NCBI GenBank assembly: GCA_002391235.1
Contig: DGRX01000031.1
Location: forward strand, 1 to 21,064
DNA length: 21,064 bases
Reading direction: 5' to 3'
From: Treponema sp. UBA4377
GTDB lineage: Bacteria > Spirochaetota > Spirochaetia > Treponematales > Treponemataceae
The notes below the pieces were generated by a model. The model had not been told where the DNA came from, did no database searches, and saw only the letters and a program-made list of their open reading frames with translations. Of this stretch, positions 1-7,190 are shown one piece after another. Each line of letters starts with the position of its first letter. Positions within the stretch are counted from its first letter, which is position 1. Made by a program: the position numbers and the translations under genes.

Positions 1-1
1 A

Positions 2-1021
2 CTCCTTGCTTTTCTGATAAATTCTTCTGAGTCAATCAAAAACAACACGGTTCAAATCGTTTCCATAGCAGTTTCCATTGTTGTCGTGCTTTTGTATTTG
101 CTTGTATCAATACTTTTTGTAAAGCACTATTGGAATCCGGCGAAAAATGAAGTTTTACGTCTTTTTGGAAAAAATCCCCCTGAGCCGACACTTGATGACT
201 GCAAAACAAAATATCCCTTATTGCTTGTTCACGGAACGGGATTTCGTGACAGAAAACTTTTCAATTATTGGGGGCTTATCCCTGACTTTCTTGAAGAGCA
301 TGGTGCCGCCATATTCTACAGTAAGCATGACGCCTGGGCGAATATTGAAGATGCGGCAAACCAAATTGTGATTGCTCTGAAAGAGGCTCTTGAAAAAACA
401 GGCTCTGAAAAAGTTAATGTAATAGCCCATTCTAAAGGCGGAATAGATGTACGGTATGCAATAGCAAAACTTGGAGTTTCAGATAAAATAGCTTCTCTTA
501 CGATGATAAGCTCTCCAAATCATGGTTTAAAAACGATGGATTCGCTCTACTCAATTTTTGGGAAAGGATTTTTTAAATTCTGTGCTTTTTTCGTAAATAT
601 CTGGTTTAGGATTCTTGGAGACAAAAAGCCAGATTTCTTTGAGACAAGCCAGCAGTTCAGGGCTTCTTTTATGGAAAATTTCAATAAGGAAATTATTGAC
701 TCCCCTGCCATTATGTATCAGTCATTTGCTGGAAAAATGAAAAACCCGTTCAGTGATATTTTTATGTGGTTCTTGAATCTTATAATCAGCTTTTCTGACG
801 GAGCGAACGATGGGCTTGTATCGGTGGACTCTGCGAAATGGGGAAAATTCCGTGGTACAATTGAAGGCCGGAGGTTTTTCGGGATTTCTCATCCGCATGA
901 AGTTGACGGTTATCGCACAAATCCTAGATTAAAAGAAAGTGAAAGTCTTCCAAGTGGTTCAAAAACTATTAGAGATTTTTATATAAATTTAGTTCGTGAA
1001 TTAAAAGACACGGGATTTTAA
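2..1021 (+). CDS. Membrane-anchored lipase-like alpha/beta hydrolase, 5'-partial
   Basis: Probable serine hydrolase of the triacylglycerol lipase type. The frame is open to the left edge, so the true start lies outside the window; the first in-window start codon is GTG 86, but the 28 codons before it continue a hydrophobic stretch (IVSIAVSIVVVLLYLLVSI) that reads as a membrane anchor, so a start upstream is preferred. Numbering from GTG 86: oxyanion-type LLVHGTGF (46-53), nucleophile motif AHSKGG (S116, the variant AHSxG seen in lipases), probable acid in SDGANDGLVS (D242), and probable catalytic His in GISHPHE (H269 or H271). The order Ser-Asp-His and the NDGLV motif fit true lipases. Substrate is unknown. 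Seen: triad motifs and TM segment. Inferred: cell-envelope location. The gene is followed 9 nt later by an attC-like site, so it may be the coding part of an integron cassette. Confidence 0.8.
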   Translation, partial: LLAFLINSSESIKNNTVQIVSIAVSIVVVLLYLLVSILFVKHYWNPAKNEVLRLFGKNPPEPTLDDCKTKYPLLLVHGTGFRDRKLFNYWGLIPDFLEEHGAAIFYSKHDAWANIEDAANQIVIALKEALEKTGSEKVNVIAHSKGGIDVRYAIAKLGVSDKIASLTMISSPNHGLKTMDSLYSIFGKGFFKFCAFFVNIWFRILGDKKPDFFETSQQFRASFMENFNKEIIDSPAIMYQSFAGKMKNPFSDIFMWFLNLIISFSDGANDGLVSVDSAKWGKFRGTIEGRRFFGISHPHEVDGYRTNPRLKESESLPSGSKTIRDFYINLVRELKDTGF

Positions 1022-1030
1022 TAAACAAGG

Positions 1031-1093
1031 CATAACAAAGCTTCAAAGCGGATGTCGCGGTCAAGCCGCGCCACCGTTTAAGCAATTGTTATG
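1031..1093 (+). repeat. Integron attC-like recombination site
   Basis: Imperfect palindrome with the full architecture of an integron attC. Outer arms CATAACAA (1031-1038) and TTGTTATG (1086-1093) pair perfectly and carry the AAC/GTT core. After a short unpaired spacer (A1039 against A1084-A1085), GCTT pairs with AAGC. The inner arm then pairs AAA/TTT and CGG/CCG, leaving two single unpaired bases (C1044, G1048) on one side only. The remaining 22-nt terminal part holds a CGCGG/CCGCG hairpin with a 5-nt loop. Length 63 bp is inside the attC range. Extrahelical bases on one arm are what separates attC from an ordinary terminator, and no T-run follows. It sits between the lipase stop and the RidA gene, which is where a cassette boundary would be. 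No integrase gene is visible. Confidence 0.75.
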
Positions 1094-1140
1094 TGGACGC
1101 CCGCCCCGTGCCACTTCCAAAAAAAATAAGGAGTATTTTT

Positions 1141-1494
1141 ATGAGCAAAATAAAAAGAATTGAAACTGATGACTTTTGGGCTGATTCAACTGTCATTGAA
1201 GCAGGCAACTTTGTATATACAAGTTATTGCATGAAAAATGAAGGAGAATCTATTGAAAATCAAATTAACGGCGCGATTGACGTTTTGGAAGAGCGGCTTA
1301 AAAAAGTTGGCTTGACTTTAGAATCTGTCGTTCAAATGGACTGTCTGTTTGCAAACATAGCCGATTTAAATGCCTTGCCAGATGTTCTAAAAAAGCGTTT
1401 CAAGGGAACATATCCTGCAAGAAAAGCTTACGAAACAAAATTTATCAGGGAAGGAATAAAATTCCAAATTGACGCGGTGGCATTTAAGGAATAA
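1141..1494 (+). CDS. RidA/YjgF/UK114-family protein
   Basis: 117-residue protein of the Rid family, trimeric proteins that hydrolyse reactive enamine/imine intermediates to ketoacids and ammonia. Start ATG 1141 is chosen because AAGGAG (1128-1133) lies 7 nt upstream; an in-frame GTG at 1093 abuts the attC-like site and lacks such a signal. Family features: the central helix segment LEERLKKVGLTLESVVQMDCLF, then the C-terminal block YPARKAYETKFIREGIKFQID ending AVAF. The Arg in PAR occupies the position of the carboxylate-binding Arg of RidA. Whether it is true RidA or a Rid1-7 paralogue cannot be told by eye. It is transcribed in the same direction as the lipase and lies just beyond the attC-like site, so it could be an independent cassette whose own attC has been lost. 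Confidence 0.85.
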   Translation: MSKIKRIETDDFWADSTVIEAGNFVYTSYCMKNEGESIENQINGAIDVLEERLKKVGLTLESVVQMDCLFANIADLNALPDVLKKRFKGTYPARKAYETKFIREGIKFQIDAVAFKE

Positions 1495-1500
1495 ACCTAA

Positions 1501-1529
1501 TTGACACTTTTCCAAAATCTTTATAAGAT
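1501..1529 (+). promoter_or_regulatory. Sigma70-type promoter for the ABC-F to amrS run
   Basis: TTGACA (1501-1506), 17-nt spacer, TAAGAT (1524-1529): a perfect -35 and a 5/6 -10 at optimal spacing, starting 6 nt after the RidA stop. Transcription would begin near 1536, leaving a leader of about 170 nt before the ABC-F start codon. Confidence 0.6.
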
Positions 1530-1535
1530 ACCTTA

Positions 1536-1704
1536 TCTTTTCATTTAGGAGACACGCTGCCGATGATACTGTAATTCTGATTTCCGTTAAAAAAAACGCT
1601 TGGCGCGAAGGGCGCGGGGCGATCTTTGGAAGTCAGTTGCAGTTATTTTTTTGTCGGCCGGGCGTCCGCTTTCTGTGGCTGGCTTCTATTTTTTGGAGGC
1701 CAAA
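1536..1704 (+). promoter_or_regulatory. Long 5' leader of the ABC-F gene with tiny ORF
   Basis: About 170 nt without a convincing gene separate the promoter from the ABC-F ATG. It contains AGGAG (1547-1551) followed 11 nt later by a four-codon unit ATG-ATA-CTG-TAA (1563-1574), a short GCGC/GCGC hairpin around 1603-1615, and a terminator-like hairpin directly before the ribosome binding site (separate entry). Antibiotic-resistance ABC-F genes are often controlled by leader-peptide attenuation; that this leader does so is inference. Confidence 0.35.
1653..1694 (+). terminator. Attenuator-like hairpin plus T-tract before ABC-F
   Basis: GTCGGCC (1653-1659) can pair with GGCTGGC (1677-1683) in RNA (7 bp including two G-U pairs, 17-nt loop), immediately followed by TTCTATTTTTT (1684-1694) and then the GGAGG of the ABC-F gene (1695-1699). 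The placement between leader and ribosome binding site fits a conditional terminator. The stem is weak and the loop long, so this may be chance. Confidence 0.3.
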
Positions 1705-3279
1705 ATGTCAATTCAAATCACAAAACTTAACTTCTCTTATCCTGAGTCAAACGCAAATTTGTTCGAGGACTTTTCGCTTCAAATTGCGGAAGGCTGGACT
1801 TGCGTTGCGGGAAGCAACGGCTGCGGAAAATCCACGCTTTTAAAATTAATCGCGGGGCTCCTTGTTCCAGACGGCGGAAAAATTTTATGCGGGAACGCGG
1901 GCGCAAAAGCAGGCGTGGTTGGCCCAGCGGCGGGCGACGTGCTTTACTGCGCGCAGGAAACTTCCGAGCCGCCCGAAAATCTTTACACGGCCTTTTGGTC
2001 GGACGACAACGAGGCGCGCAAATTTTTTTCGCGCCTCTGCGTGACCGAGGAAATGCTTGAGCGCTACGAAACTTTGTCGGGCGGCGAAAAAAAGCGCATT
2101 CAAATCGCTTGCGCTCTAGCCGAGCGGCCCGCCGTTTTGTTGCTGGACGAGCCGACCAACCACCTTGACGCAAAGACCGCGCGAATGATTTGCGAGGCGC
2201 TTGGCGATTTTGCCGGAACGGGAATAATCGTAAGCCACGACCGCGCCTTTGCCGACAGTCTTTGCGCGCGGACGGTTTACCTTTACAACGAAGCCGCCGC
2301 CTTTGCGGGAGGCCGGGATTGCGTTGTCTATGACTCTTACCCGTGCGGCCTTACAAAGGCGTTGGAGTTGCGGCAAAGCGGCGCCGACCAGTCTCGCGGC
2401 CAATGGGAGCGTCTTAACGCAAAGGCCGCGTCCGAGCGCGGAAGGAGCGCCGCGCTTGAAGCGCAAAACCAAAAGTCCAAGGCGCGCCTTTCCAAAAAAG
2501 CGATCGACTCGCGCGACCACGACGCGCAAAGGAAAATCGACACGGCGCGAATTCTTGGAAAGGACCGTTCCACCGGAGACGCAAAGGCCAGGCTTGAAAC
2601 GCAAATCCGCCAAACCGAAAGCGAGCGCGACAGCGTTAAAAAAGCCCTGCGCCGCAAGGAAGGATTCGCGCTAAGCCAAAGCGACTATTCCAAGCCGCTC
2701 GCCGTAGACGAAGCCGTTTTAGAAGTCGGTTCATACAAGCTGAAAATTCCTCGCGTGGAAATAAAGCGCGGATCGAAAATCGCGCTGACCGGGGAAAACG
2801 GCGCCGGAAAATCGCTTTTTGTCCGCCACGTGATTTCGCTTTTGGAAAAGGCGGGGCGAGCCAACGAGGTTCTTTACTTGCCGCAGGAAATTTCCGACGC
2901 GCAAAGGGCCGCGGTTTTTCGCGAGCTGGACGGCTTGGAAGAAAGCGAGCGCGGCGAGGTTCTTTCGACGCTTTACAGGCTTGGAAGCGAGCCGGAGCGT
3001 TTGGAGGGATTGAAGCGCGGCGACAATTTGAGCCCCGGCGAGCTGCGCAAATTGATGATAGCGCTTGCGGTCCAAAAGCCGCTTTCGCTTTTGGTTTTGG
3101 ACGAGCCGACAAACCACATGGACATCACAAGCGTTGTCGCTTTGGAAAACGCGCTCGCCGCTTTGGATTGCGCCATGATTGTGGTGAGCCACGACAAGAC
3201 CTTTTTGCAAAAAGTTTGCAACGCAAGTTTTGTGGCCGAGCGCGACAAAGACCAGGGAAAGATTTTAGTGATTCAATAG
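1705..3279 (+). CDS. ABC-F family ATP-binding protein (duplicated ATPase)
   Basis: 524-residue soluble protein with two ABC ATPase domains and no membrane segment, the ABC-F layout; family members act on the ribosome as translation factors or antibiotic-protection proteins. Start ATG 1705 follows GGAGG (1695-1699); the frame is open further upstream but without a ribosome site. Domain 1: Walker A GSNGCGKST (36-44), signature LSGGEKKR (124-131), Walker B VLLLDEPTNHLD (144-155), H-loop SHD (177-179). Linker about 215-330, rich in Arg/Lys/Glu and probably coiled coil (the P-site tRNA interaction motif position). Domain 2: Walker A GENGAGKS (363-370), variant signature LSPGE (442-446), Walker B LLVLDEPTNHMD (462-473), SHD (495-497). 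It is shorter than Uup/EttA-type proteins, mainly in the domain 1 insertion. Resistance function is possible but not shown. First gene of a closely spaced run. Confidence 0.9.
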   Translation: MSIQITKLNFSYPESNANLFEDFSLQIAEGWTCVAGSNGCGKSTLLKLIAGLLVPDGGKILCGNAGAKAGVVGPAAGDVLYCAQETSEPPENLYTAFWSDDNEARKFFSRLCVTEEMLERYETLSGGEKKRIQIACALAERPAVLLLDEPTNHLDAKTARMICEALGDFAGTGIIVSHDRAFADSLCARTVYLYNEAAAFAGGRDCVVYDSYPCGLTKALELRQSGADQSRGQWERLNAKAASERGRSAALEAQNQKSKARLSKKAIDSRDHDAQRKIDTARILGKDRSTGDAKARLETQIRQTESERDSVKKALRRKEGFALSQSDYSKPLAVDEAVLEVGSYKLKIPRVEIKRGSKIALTGENGAGKSLFVRHVISLLEKAGRANEVLYLPQEISDAQRAAVFRELDGLEESERGEVLSTLYRLGSEPERLEGLKRGDNLSPGELRKLMIALAVQKPLSLLVLDEPTNHMDITSVVALENALAALDCAMIVVSHDKTFLQKVCNASFVAERDKDQGKILVIQ

Positions 3280-3290
3280 GAGTTTACAAA

Positions 3291-3734
3291 ATGCAAATTA
3301 AAGAAATAACAACTGGCAAAAAAGATTTTCTCGACTTGCTTCTTCTTGCCGACGAGCAAGAGGACATGGTTGACCGCTACCTTGAGCGCGGACGAATGTT
3401 CGTTCTTGACGACGGCGGAATAAAGGCCGAGTGCGTTGTCACCGACGAAGGCGGGGGCGTTCTTGAAATAAAGAACATCGCCACCGTTCCCAAAAGCCAG
3501 GGAAAGGGCTACGGCAAAAAGCTGATTGAATTTTTGGAAGAAAAATTTCATAATGGCTATGACGCCCTTCAAGTCGGAACAGGCGACAGCCCGCTCACGA
3601 TTCCCTTTTACGAAAAATGCGGATTCAAGCGGCATCACGTTGTCAAAAATTTTTTTACCGACAACTACGACCATCCAATTGTGGAGGCGGGCGTCCGTCT
3701 TGTGGACATGATTTATTTGCAAAAGGAATTGTAG
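3291..3734 (+). CDS. GNAT family N-acetyltransferase
   Basis: 147-residue single-domain acetyltransferase, expected to move an acetyl group from acetyl-CoA to an unknown amine. ATG 3291 has AGGAG at 3279-3283, 7 nt upstream, and lies 11 nt after the ABC-F stop, so the two are probably co-transcribed. The acetyl-CoA pyrophosphate loop is QGKGYG (70-75) in the context IATVPKSQGKGYGKKLIEF; the later segment PFYEKCGF (105-112) is the usual beta5-alpha4 motif with Tyr as likely general acid. The C-terminal stretch FFTDNYDHPIVEAGV is typical of a Bacillus/Clostridium-type GNAT subgroup of unassigned substrate. Confidence 0.88.
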   Translation: MQIKEITTGKKDFLDLLLLADEQEDMVDRYLERGRMFVLDDGGIKAECVVTDEGGGVLEIKNIATVPKSQGKGYGKKLIEFLEEKFHNGYDALQVGTGDSPLTIPFYEKCGFKRHHVVKNFFTDNYDHPIVEAGVRLVDMIYLQKEL

Positions 3735-3735
3735 A

Positions 3736-4893
3736 ATGAACGCGATAAAAAACGATGGCTTTTCAAAATGGGTGGCCTGCTGGGGAACGGCGACTTCGAT
3801 TACAAAACGAACGGAAACGACATACGCAAAAGACTTGACCTTGCGCTACCCGATAAAGATTTGCTTTAACGGCTCAAAGCTGCGCTTCACATTTTCCAAC
3901 TTAACCGGAACGGAAGACGTGAAAGTGACAAAGGCCTTTTGCGCAAAAAAAGGCGCGAGCCAATACAAGCCTGTCGCGATAACAAAAAACGGCGCCGCGT
4001 CGTTCTTGATTCCCGCAGGAACTGATATCGTTAGCGACCAAATTGACTTGGCGGTGACAGCCGGCGACACCGTTGACGTAAGCATGTACTTTGAGGGCTT
4101 TACGCAGATGAACGCTGGAACGGTAATCCTTAGCCCGCTAGAAAAAGGCGCCTTCGCATACGGAGACTTTTGCGCGGCGGAAAATTTTCCCGACGACCTT
4201 AGCGCGGCGGCAAACGCCTTTTATTTTTTGAACACAATCGACGTTTTTACCGAAGACAAAAATCGCGCGCTCATCTGCTACGGAGACTCAATCACTTGCT
4301 GCAGCTGGGTGGACTACCTTCGCGAGCGCGCCTTTAAGGGCGGCAAGGGAAACGTTTCTGTCATCCGCCGCGCGGTTTGCGGAACTAGAATCTTGCGCCA
4401 ATACGATTGCATAACTTACCAGGCTTACGGCCTAAAGGGAGCGGCTCGCTTTCCGATTGAGTCAAAGGCGGCGGGTGCGGACGCGATAATCATTCACCAC
4501 GGAATCAACGACATAATCCATCCGGTTGGCGTGGAGGTGAACAAGTTTAGGCCCTGGAGCGATTTGCCGAGCGTCGCTGACTTGATAGAAGGCGTCCAAA
4601 AAATTTACGTGGAGCCAGCGAGAAAGGCCGGCCTAAAAGTTTATGGCGCGACGCTTTTGCCGATTTACGGCTGGCGAACTTACAACGAAAAGCGCGAGGC
4701 TATGAGGCAAGAGTTCAACGAATGGATAAGAGCCTCAAAGGACTTTGACGGCTTTGTTGACTTTGACGCGTCCGTCCGCGACGCGCGAAACCCCAAAGCC
4801 TTTATGGGCGACTGCGATTCCGGCGACCACTTGCACCCAAGCGAGCGTGCCTGCCAGCTAATGGCGCAAGCCGTGCCGGAGGAATGGATTTAG
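3736..4893 (+). CDS. SGNH/GDSL-type esterase
   Basis: 385-residue hydrolase beginning one nt after the GNAT stop, with AAAAGGA upstream. The C-terminal half is an SGNH hydrolase: block I YGDSIT (S185 nucleophile), block II Gly in VCGTRI (G216), block III GINDI (N258), and block V DHLHPS (D364 and H367 complete the triad). The N-terminal 165 residues form a beta-rich domain opening WVACWGTATSI, as in larger GDSL esterases that act on acetylated sugars or polysaccharides. No signal peptide is visible, so it is likely cytoplasmic. Substrate is not determined by the sequence. It sits inside a tight run between GNAT and the AmmeMemo genes, which suggests co-expression but not a shared pathway. Confidence 0.87.
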   Translation: MNAIKNDGFSKWVACWGTATSITKRTETTYAKDLTLRYPIKICFNGSKLRFTFSNLTGTEDVKVTKAFCAKKGASQYKPVAITKNGAASFLIPAGTDIVSDQIDLAVTAGDTVDVSMYFEGFTQMNAGTVILSPLEKGAFAYGDFCAAENFPDDLSAAANAFYFLNTIDVFTEDKNRALICYGDSITCCSWVDYLRERAFKGGKGNVSVIRRAVCGTRILRQYDCITYQAYGLKGAARFPIESKAAGADAIIIHHGINDIIHPVGVEVNKFRPWSDLPSVADLIEGVQKIYVEPARKAGLKVYGATLLPIYGWRTYNEKREAMRQEFNEWIRASKDFDGFVDFDASVRDARNPKAFMGDCDSGDHLHPSERACQLMAQAVPEEWI

Positions 4894-4902
4894 GAGGAGA
4901 AA

Positions 4903-6288
4903 ATGCCGATAATCGCCGCCTTTATGGTTCCGCATCCGCCGATGATTGTTCCCGATGTTGGACGCGGAAGCGAAAAGCAAGTGCAAAAGACAATCGCGGC
5001 CTACGAAAAAGTCGCGGAAGAAATCGCCGCGCTAAAGCCTGAGACGATTGTAATTTCAAGTCCGCACAGCGTGATGTACGCGGATTATTTTCACGTCTCC
5101 CCCGGCCAAAAAGCGGCCGGCTCATTTTCCGACTTTGGAGCAGCTCAGGTAAAATTTGAAGTTGACTATGACAAAGATTTTGTGGAACTGTTGGAACGTA
5201 AGGCGCAATCTTCGTGCTTTCCGGCGGGAACTCTTGGCGAAAAAAATCCGTCGCTTGACCATGGGACGATGGTTCCGCTTTGGTTCATCCTTAAAAAATA
5301 CAAGGACTTTAAGCTTGTTCGAACAGGGCTTTCTGGCCTGGACCTTTTAAAGCATTATGAATATGGAACGATGATAAAAGAGGCGGCCGAGGAATTGGGA
5401 AGGCGCGTTGTCTATGTGGCGAGCGGCGACTTGTCGCACAAGCTGCAGGACTACGGGCCTTACGGTTTTGCAAAAGAAGGGCCGCTTTACGACGCTCGGA
5501 TTATGGAAGTTTGCGCGGCGGCGCGCTTTGGAGAGCTTTTTGATTTTGACGAAAGCTTTTGCGAAAAGGCCGCCGAGTGCGGGCACAAGTCTTTTGTCAT
5601 CATGGCTGGAGCGTTGGACGGAACGGCTGTTGAGGCCAAGCAATATTCGCACGAGGACATTACCGGCGTAGGATACGGAATATGCTCTTTTGTTCCAAAT
5701 GGCCGCGACGAGTCAAGGCGCTTTTTAAGGGCAAGGCTTAAGTTTGTGGAAGACGAGATTGCGCGAAAAAAAGAAAAGTCCGACGCTTATGTCAGGCTTG
5801 CCCGCGCGTCCGCCGAGCATTTTGTAAAAAACGGAAGCGTCATGCCTTTGCCTGATTGGCTTCCGGCGGAACTCTTGAATGCCGAGGCCGGCGCTTTTGT
5901 TTCCATTCACAAGTTTGGAGCCTTGCGCGGCTGCATCGGAACGACTGGTCCCACTCAAAAAAATTTGGCGCTTGAAATAATCCACAACGCCGTAAGCGCG
6001 GTTAGCAAAGACCCCCGCTTTGAGCCGGTGGAAGAAAGCGAGCTAAATTATCTTGACATCAGCGTGGATGTTTTGGGCCAAGCGGAAAAGATAACTTCCC
6101 AAGCGGAACTTGACGTAAAAAAATACGGCGTGATTGTCCAAAGCGGATACAAACGGGGCTTGCTTCTTCCCGACCTTGACGGCGTTGACACGGTGGAACA
6201 GCAAGTGTCAATCGCAAGGCGAAAGGGCGGCATCGCTCCCGGCGAAAAAGTCGAATTGTTCCGCTTTGAAGTTGTCCGCCATCACTAA
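4903..6288 (+). CDS. AmmeMemoRadiSam protein: MEMO (LigB-like) fused to AMMECR1
   Basis: 461-residue two-domain fusion. Residues 1-265 are a MEMO1/class III extradiol dioxygenase B-like domain: PHPPMIVP (10-17, H11), SSPHS (H55), SLDHGTMVP (H120) and GDLSH (H179) supply the usual His positions of this fold. Residues 280-461 are an AMMECR1 domain with the diagnostic LRGCIGT (341-347) and later LLPDLDGVDTVEQQ. In many genomes the domains are separate proteins; here they are one. ATG 4903 follows GGAGGAG, 9 nt after the SGNH stop. The radical SAM partner is next downstream, completing the set recognised as the AmmeMemoRadiSam system, whose biochemical role I do not consider settled. Cytoplasmic; metal binding is inferred from MEMO relatives. 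Confidence 0.92.
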   Translation: MPIIAAFMVPHPPMIVPDVGRGSEKQVQKTIAAYEKVAEEIAALKPETIVISSPHSVMYADYFHVSPGQKAAGSFSDFGAAQVKFEVDYDKDFVELLERKAQSSCFPAGTLGEKNPSLDHGTMVPLWFILKKYKDFKLVRTGLSGLDLLKHYEYGTMIKEAAEELGRRVVYVASGDLSHKLQDYGPYGFAKEGPLYDARIMEVCAAARFGELFDFDESFCEKAAECGHKSFVIMAGALDGTAVEAKQYSHEDITGVGYGICSFVPNGRDESRRFLRARLKFVEDEIARKKEKSDAYVRLARASAEHFVKNGSVMPLPDWLPAELLNAEAGAFVSIHKFGALRGCIGTTGPTQKNLALEIIHNAVSAVSKDPRFEPVEESELNYLDISVDVLGQAEKITSQAELDVKKYGVIVQSGYKRGLLLPDLDGVDTVEQQVSIARRKGGIAPGEKVELFRFEVVRHH

Positions 6289-6306
6289 GCGCTTTTGGAG
6301 GAGACC

Positions 6307-7158
6307 ATGCCGCAATGCGACGCGTGTTTTAGGCGCTGTAAAATTGAGGAAGGCGCTATTGGCTTTTGCGGAGCCAGGGTTTGCCGAGGCGGAAAAATTG
6401 TCGACGACAATTACGGAAAGCTTACCGCGCTCGCGCTTGACCCGATAGAAAAAAAGCCGCTCAGAATGTTCATGCCGGGAAAGATGGTTTTGTCAGTCGG
6501 CTCGTACGGCTGCAACTTGCGCTGCCCCTTTTGCCAAAATAGCGGCATCTCTTGGTCGCAGGAAGCGTTTGATTATAGGAAGGCGGCGGAACGTTGCTCT
6601 CCCCAAGAACTTGTCCAAAGCGCCCTTGGCTTGCGCGGTCGCGGAAACATAGGGCTTGCCTTTACTTACAACGAGCCGCTGGTTGGCTGGGAGTTTGTCC
6701 GCGACGCCGCAAAGCTTTGCAAGGAAGCCGGAATGAAAAATGTTTTGGTCACAAACGGAACGGCAAGCCTAAAAGTTTTGCAAGAAATAAAGCCTTACAT
6801 TGACGCGATGAACATCGACCTAAAATCCTTTTCTGAAAATTTTTACAAAGACTTTATCGGCGGCGACTTGCGAATGACAAAAGACTTTATCCGCGGCGCT
6901 CTTGATTCATGCCATGTGGAGCTGACGACTCTAATAATCCCCGGAAAGAACGACAGCGATGAAGAAATGCGCTCCCTTTGCGCCTGGGTCGCCGGCTTGG
7001 AAAAAGAGTTTGGCAAAAAGATTCCGCTCCACATCACAAGATTTTTTCCGCGCTTTAGGCTTTTGGACACTGAGCCTACGCCTGTAAGCGCGATAAAGCG
7101 CCTGGTTGAGGTTGCCAAGGAGCGGTTGGAGTTTGTTTTTGCGGGGAATGTTTATTGA
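6307..7158 (+). CDS. amrS: AmmeMemoRadiSam radical SAM enzyme AmrS
   Basis: 283-residue radical SAM protein. The 4Fe-4S motif CxxxCxxC is C69-C73-C76 in GYGCNLRCPFCQN-like context (GSYGCNLRCPFCQ). The N-terminus adds a Cys-rich segment (C4, C7, C11, C21, C26) typical of AmrS and glycyl-radical-activase-like relatives, which may bind a further metal or cluster. Downstream motifs TYNEP (near 118-122), VTNGT and NIDLKSF match the partial TIM barrel. Start ATG 6307 is preferred to an in-frame TTG at 6295 because GGAGG (6297-6301) lies 5 nt before it. It follows the MEMO-AMMECR1 fusion by 18 nt, as expected for this system. The substrate is unknown; the conserved pairing implies it acts on, or with, that protein. 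Confidence 0.93.
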   Translation: MPQCDACFRRCKIEEGAIGFCGARVCRGGKIVDDNYGKLTALALDPIEKKPLRMFMPGKMVLSVGSYGCNLRCPFCQNSGISWSQEAFDYRKAAERCSPQELVQSALGLRGRGNIGLAFTYNEPLVGWEFVRDAAKLCKEAGMKNVLVTNGTASLKVLQEIKPYIDAMNIDLKSFSENFYKDFIGGDLRMTKDFIRGALDSCHVELTTLIIPGKNDSDEEMRSLCAWVAGLEKEFGKKIPLHITRFFPRFRLLDTEPTPVSAIKRLVEVAKERLEFVFAGNVY

Positions 7159-7183
7159 AAATTCAATAAAACCGTGGTAGTAT
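7155..7183 (+). promoter_or_regulatory. Promoter of the type I R-M operon
   Basis: TTGAAA (7155-7160), 17-nt spacer, TAGTAT (7178-7183). The -35 overlaps the amrS stop codon. The predicted transcription start (about 7190) falls at the hsdR ATG itself (7191), so the transcript would be leaderless unless translation starts further in. Confidence 0.55.
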
Positions 7184-7190
7184 TGTTTTA

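Noticed and set aside
1093..1140. GTG start for RidA at 1093
   Set aside because: It abuts the attC-like site and lacks a ribosome site; ATG 1141 has AAGGAG and gives normal family length.
1519..1537. ATAAG/CTTAT palindrome as a RidA terminator
   Set aside because: Stem of only 5 bp overlapping the -10 element of a better supported promoter.
1600..1704. N-terminal extension of the ABC-F frame
   Set aside because: No ribosome site, not ABC-F-like, and it crosses the attenuator-like hairpin; ATG 1705 has a strong GGAGG.
1727..3248. Several long open frames on the minus strand and other plus frames within the ABC-F gene
   Set aside because: They are by-products of GC-rich codon use; their translations are Arg/Ala/Pro-rich with no domain, while the ABC-F frame has all ATPase motifs.
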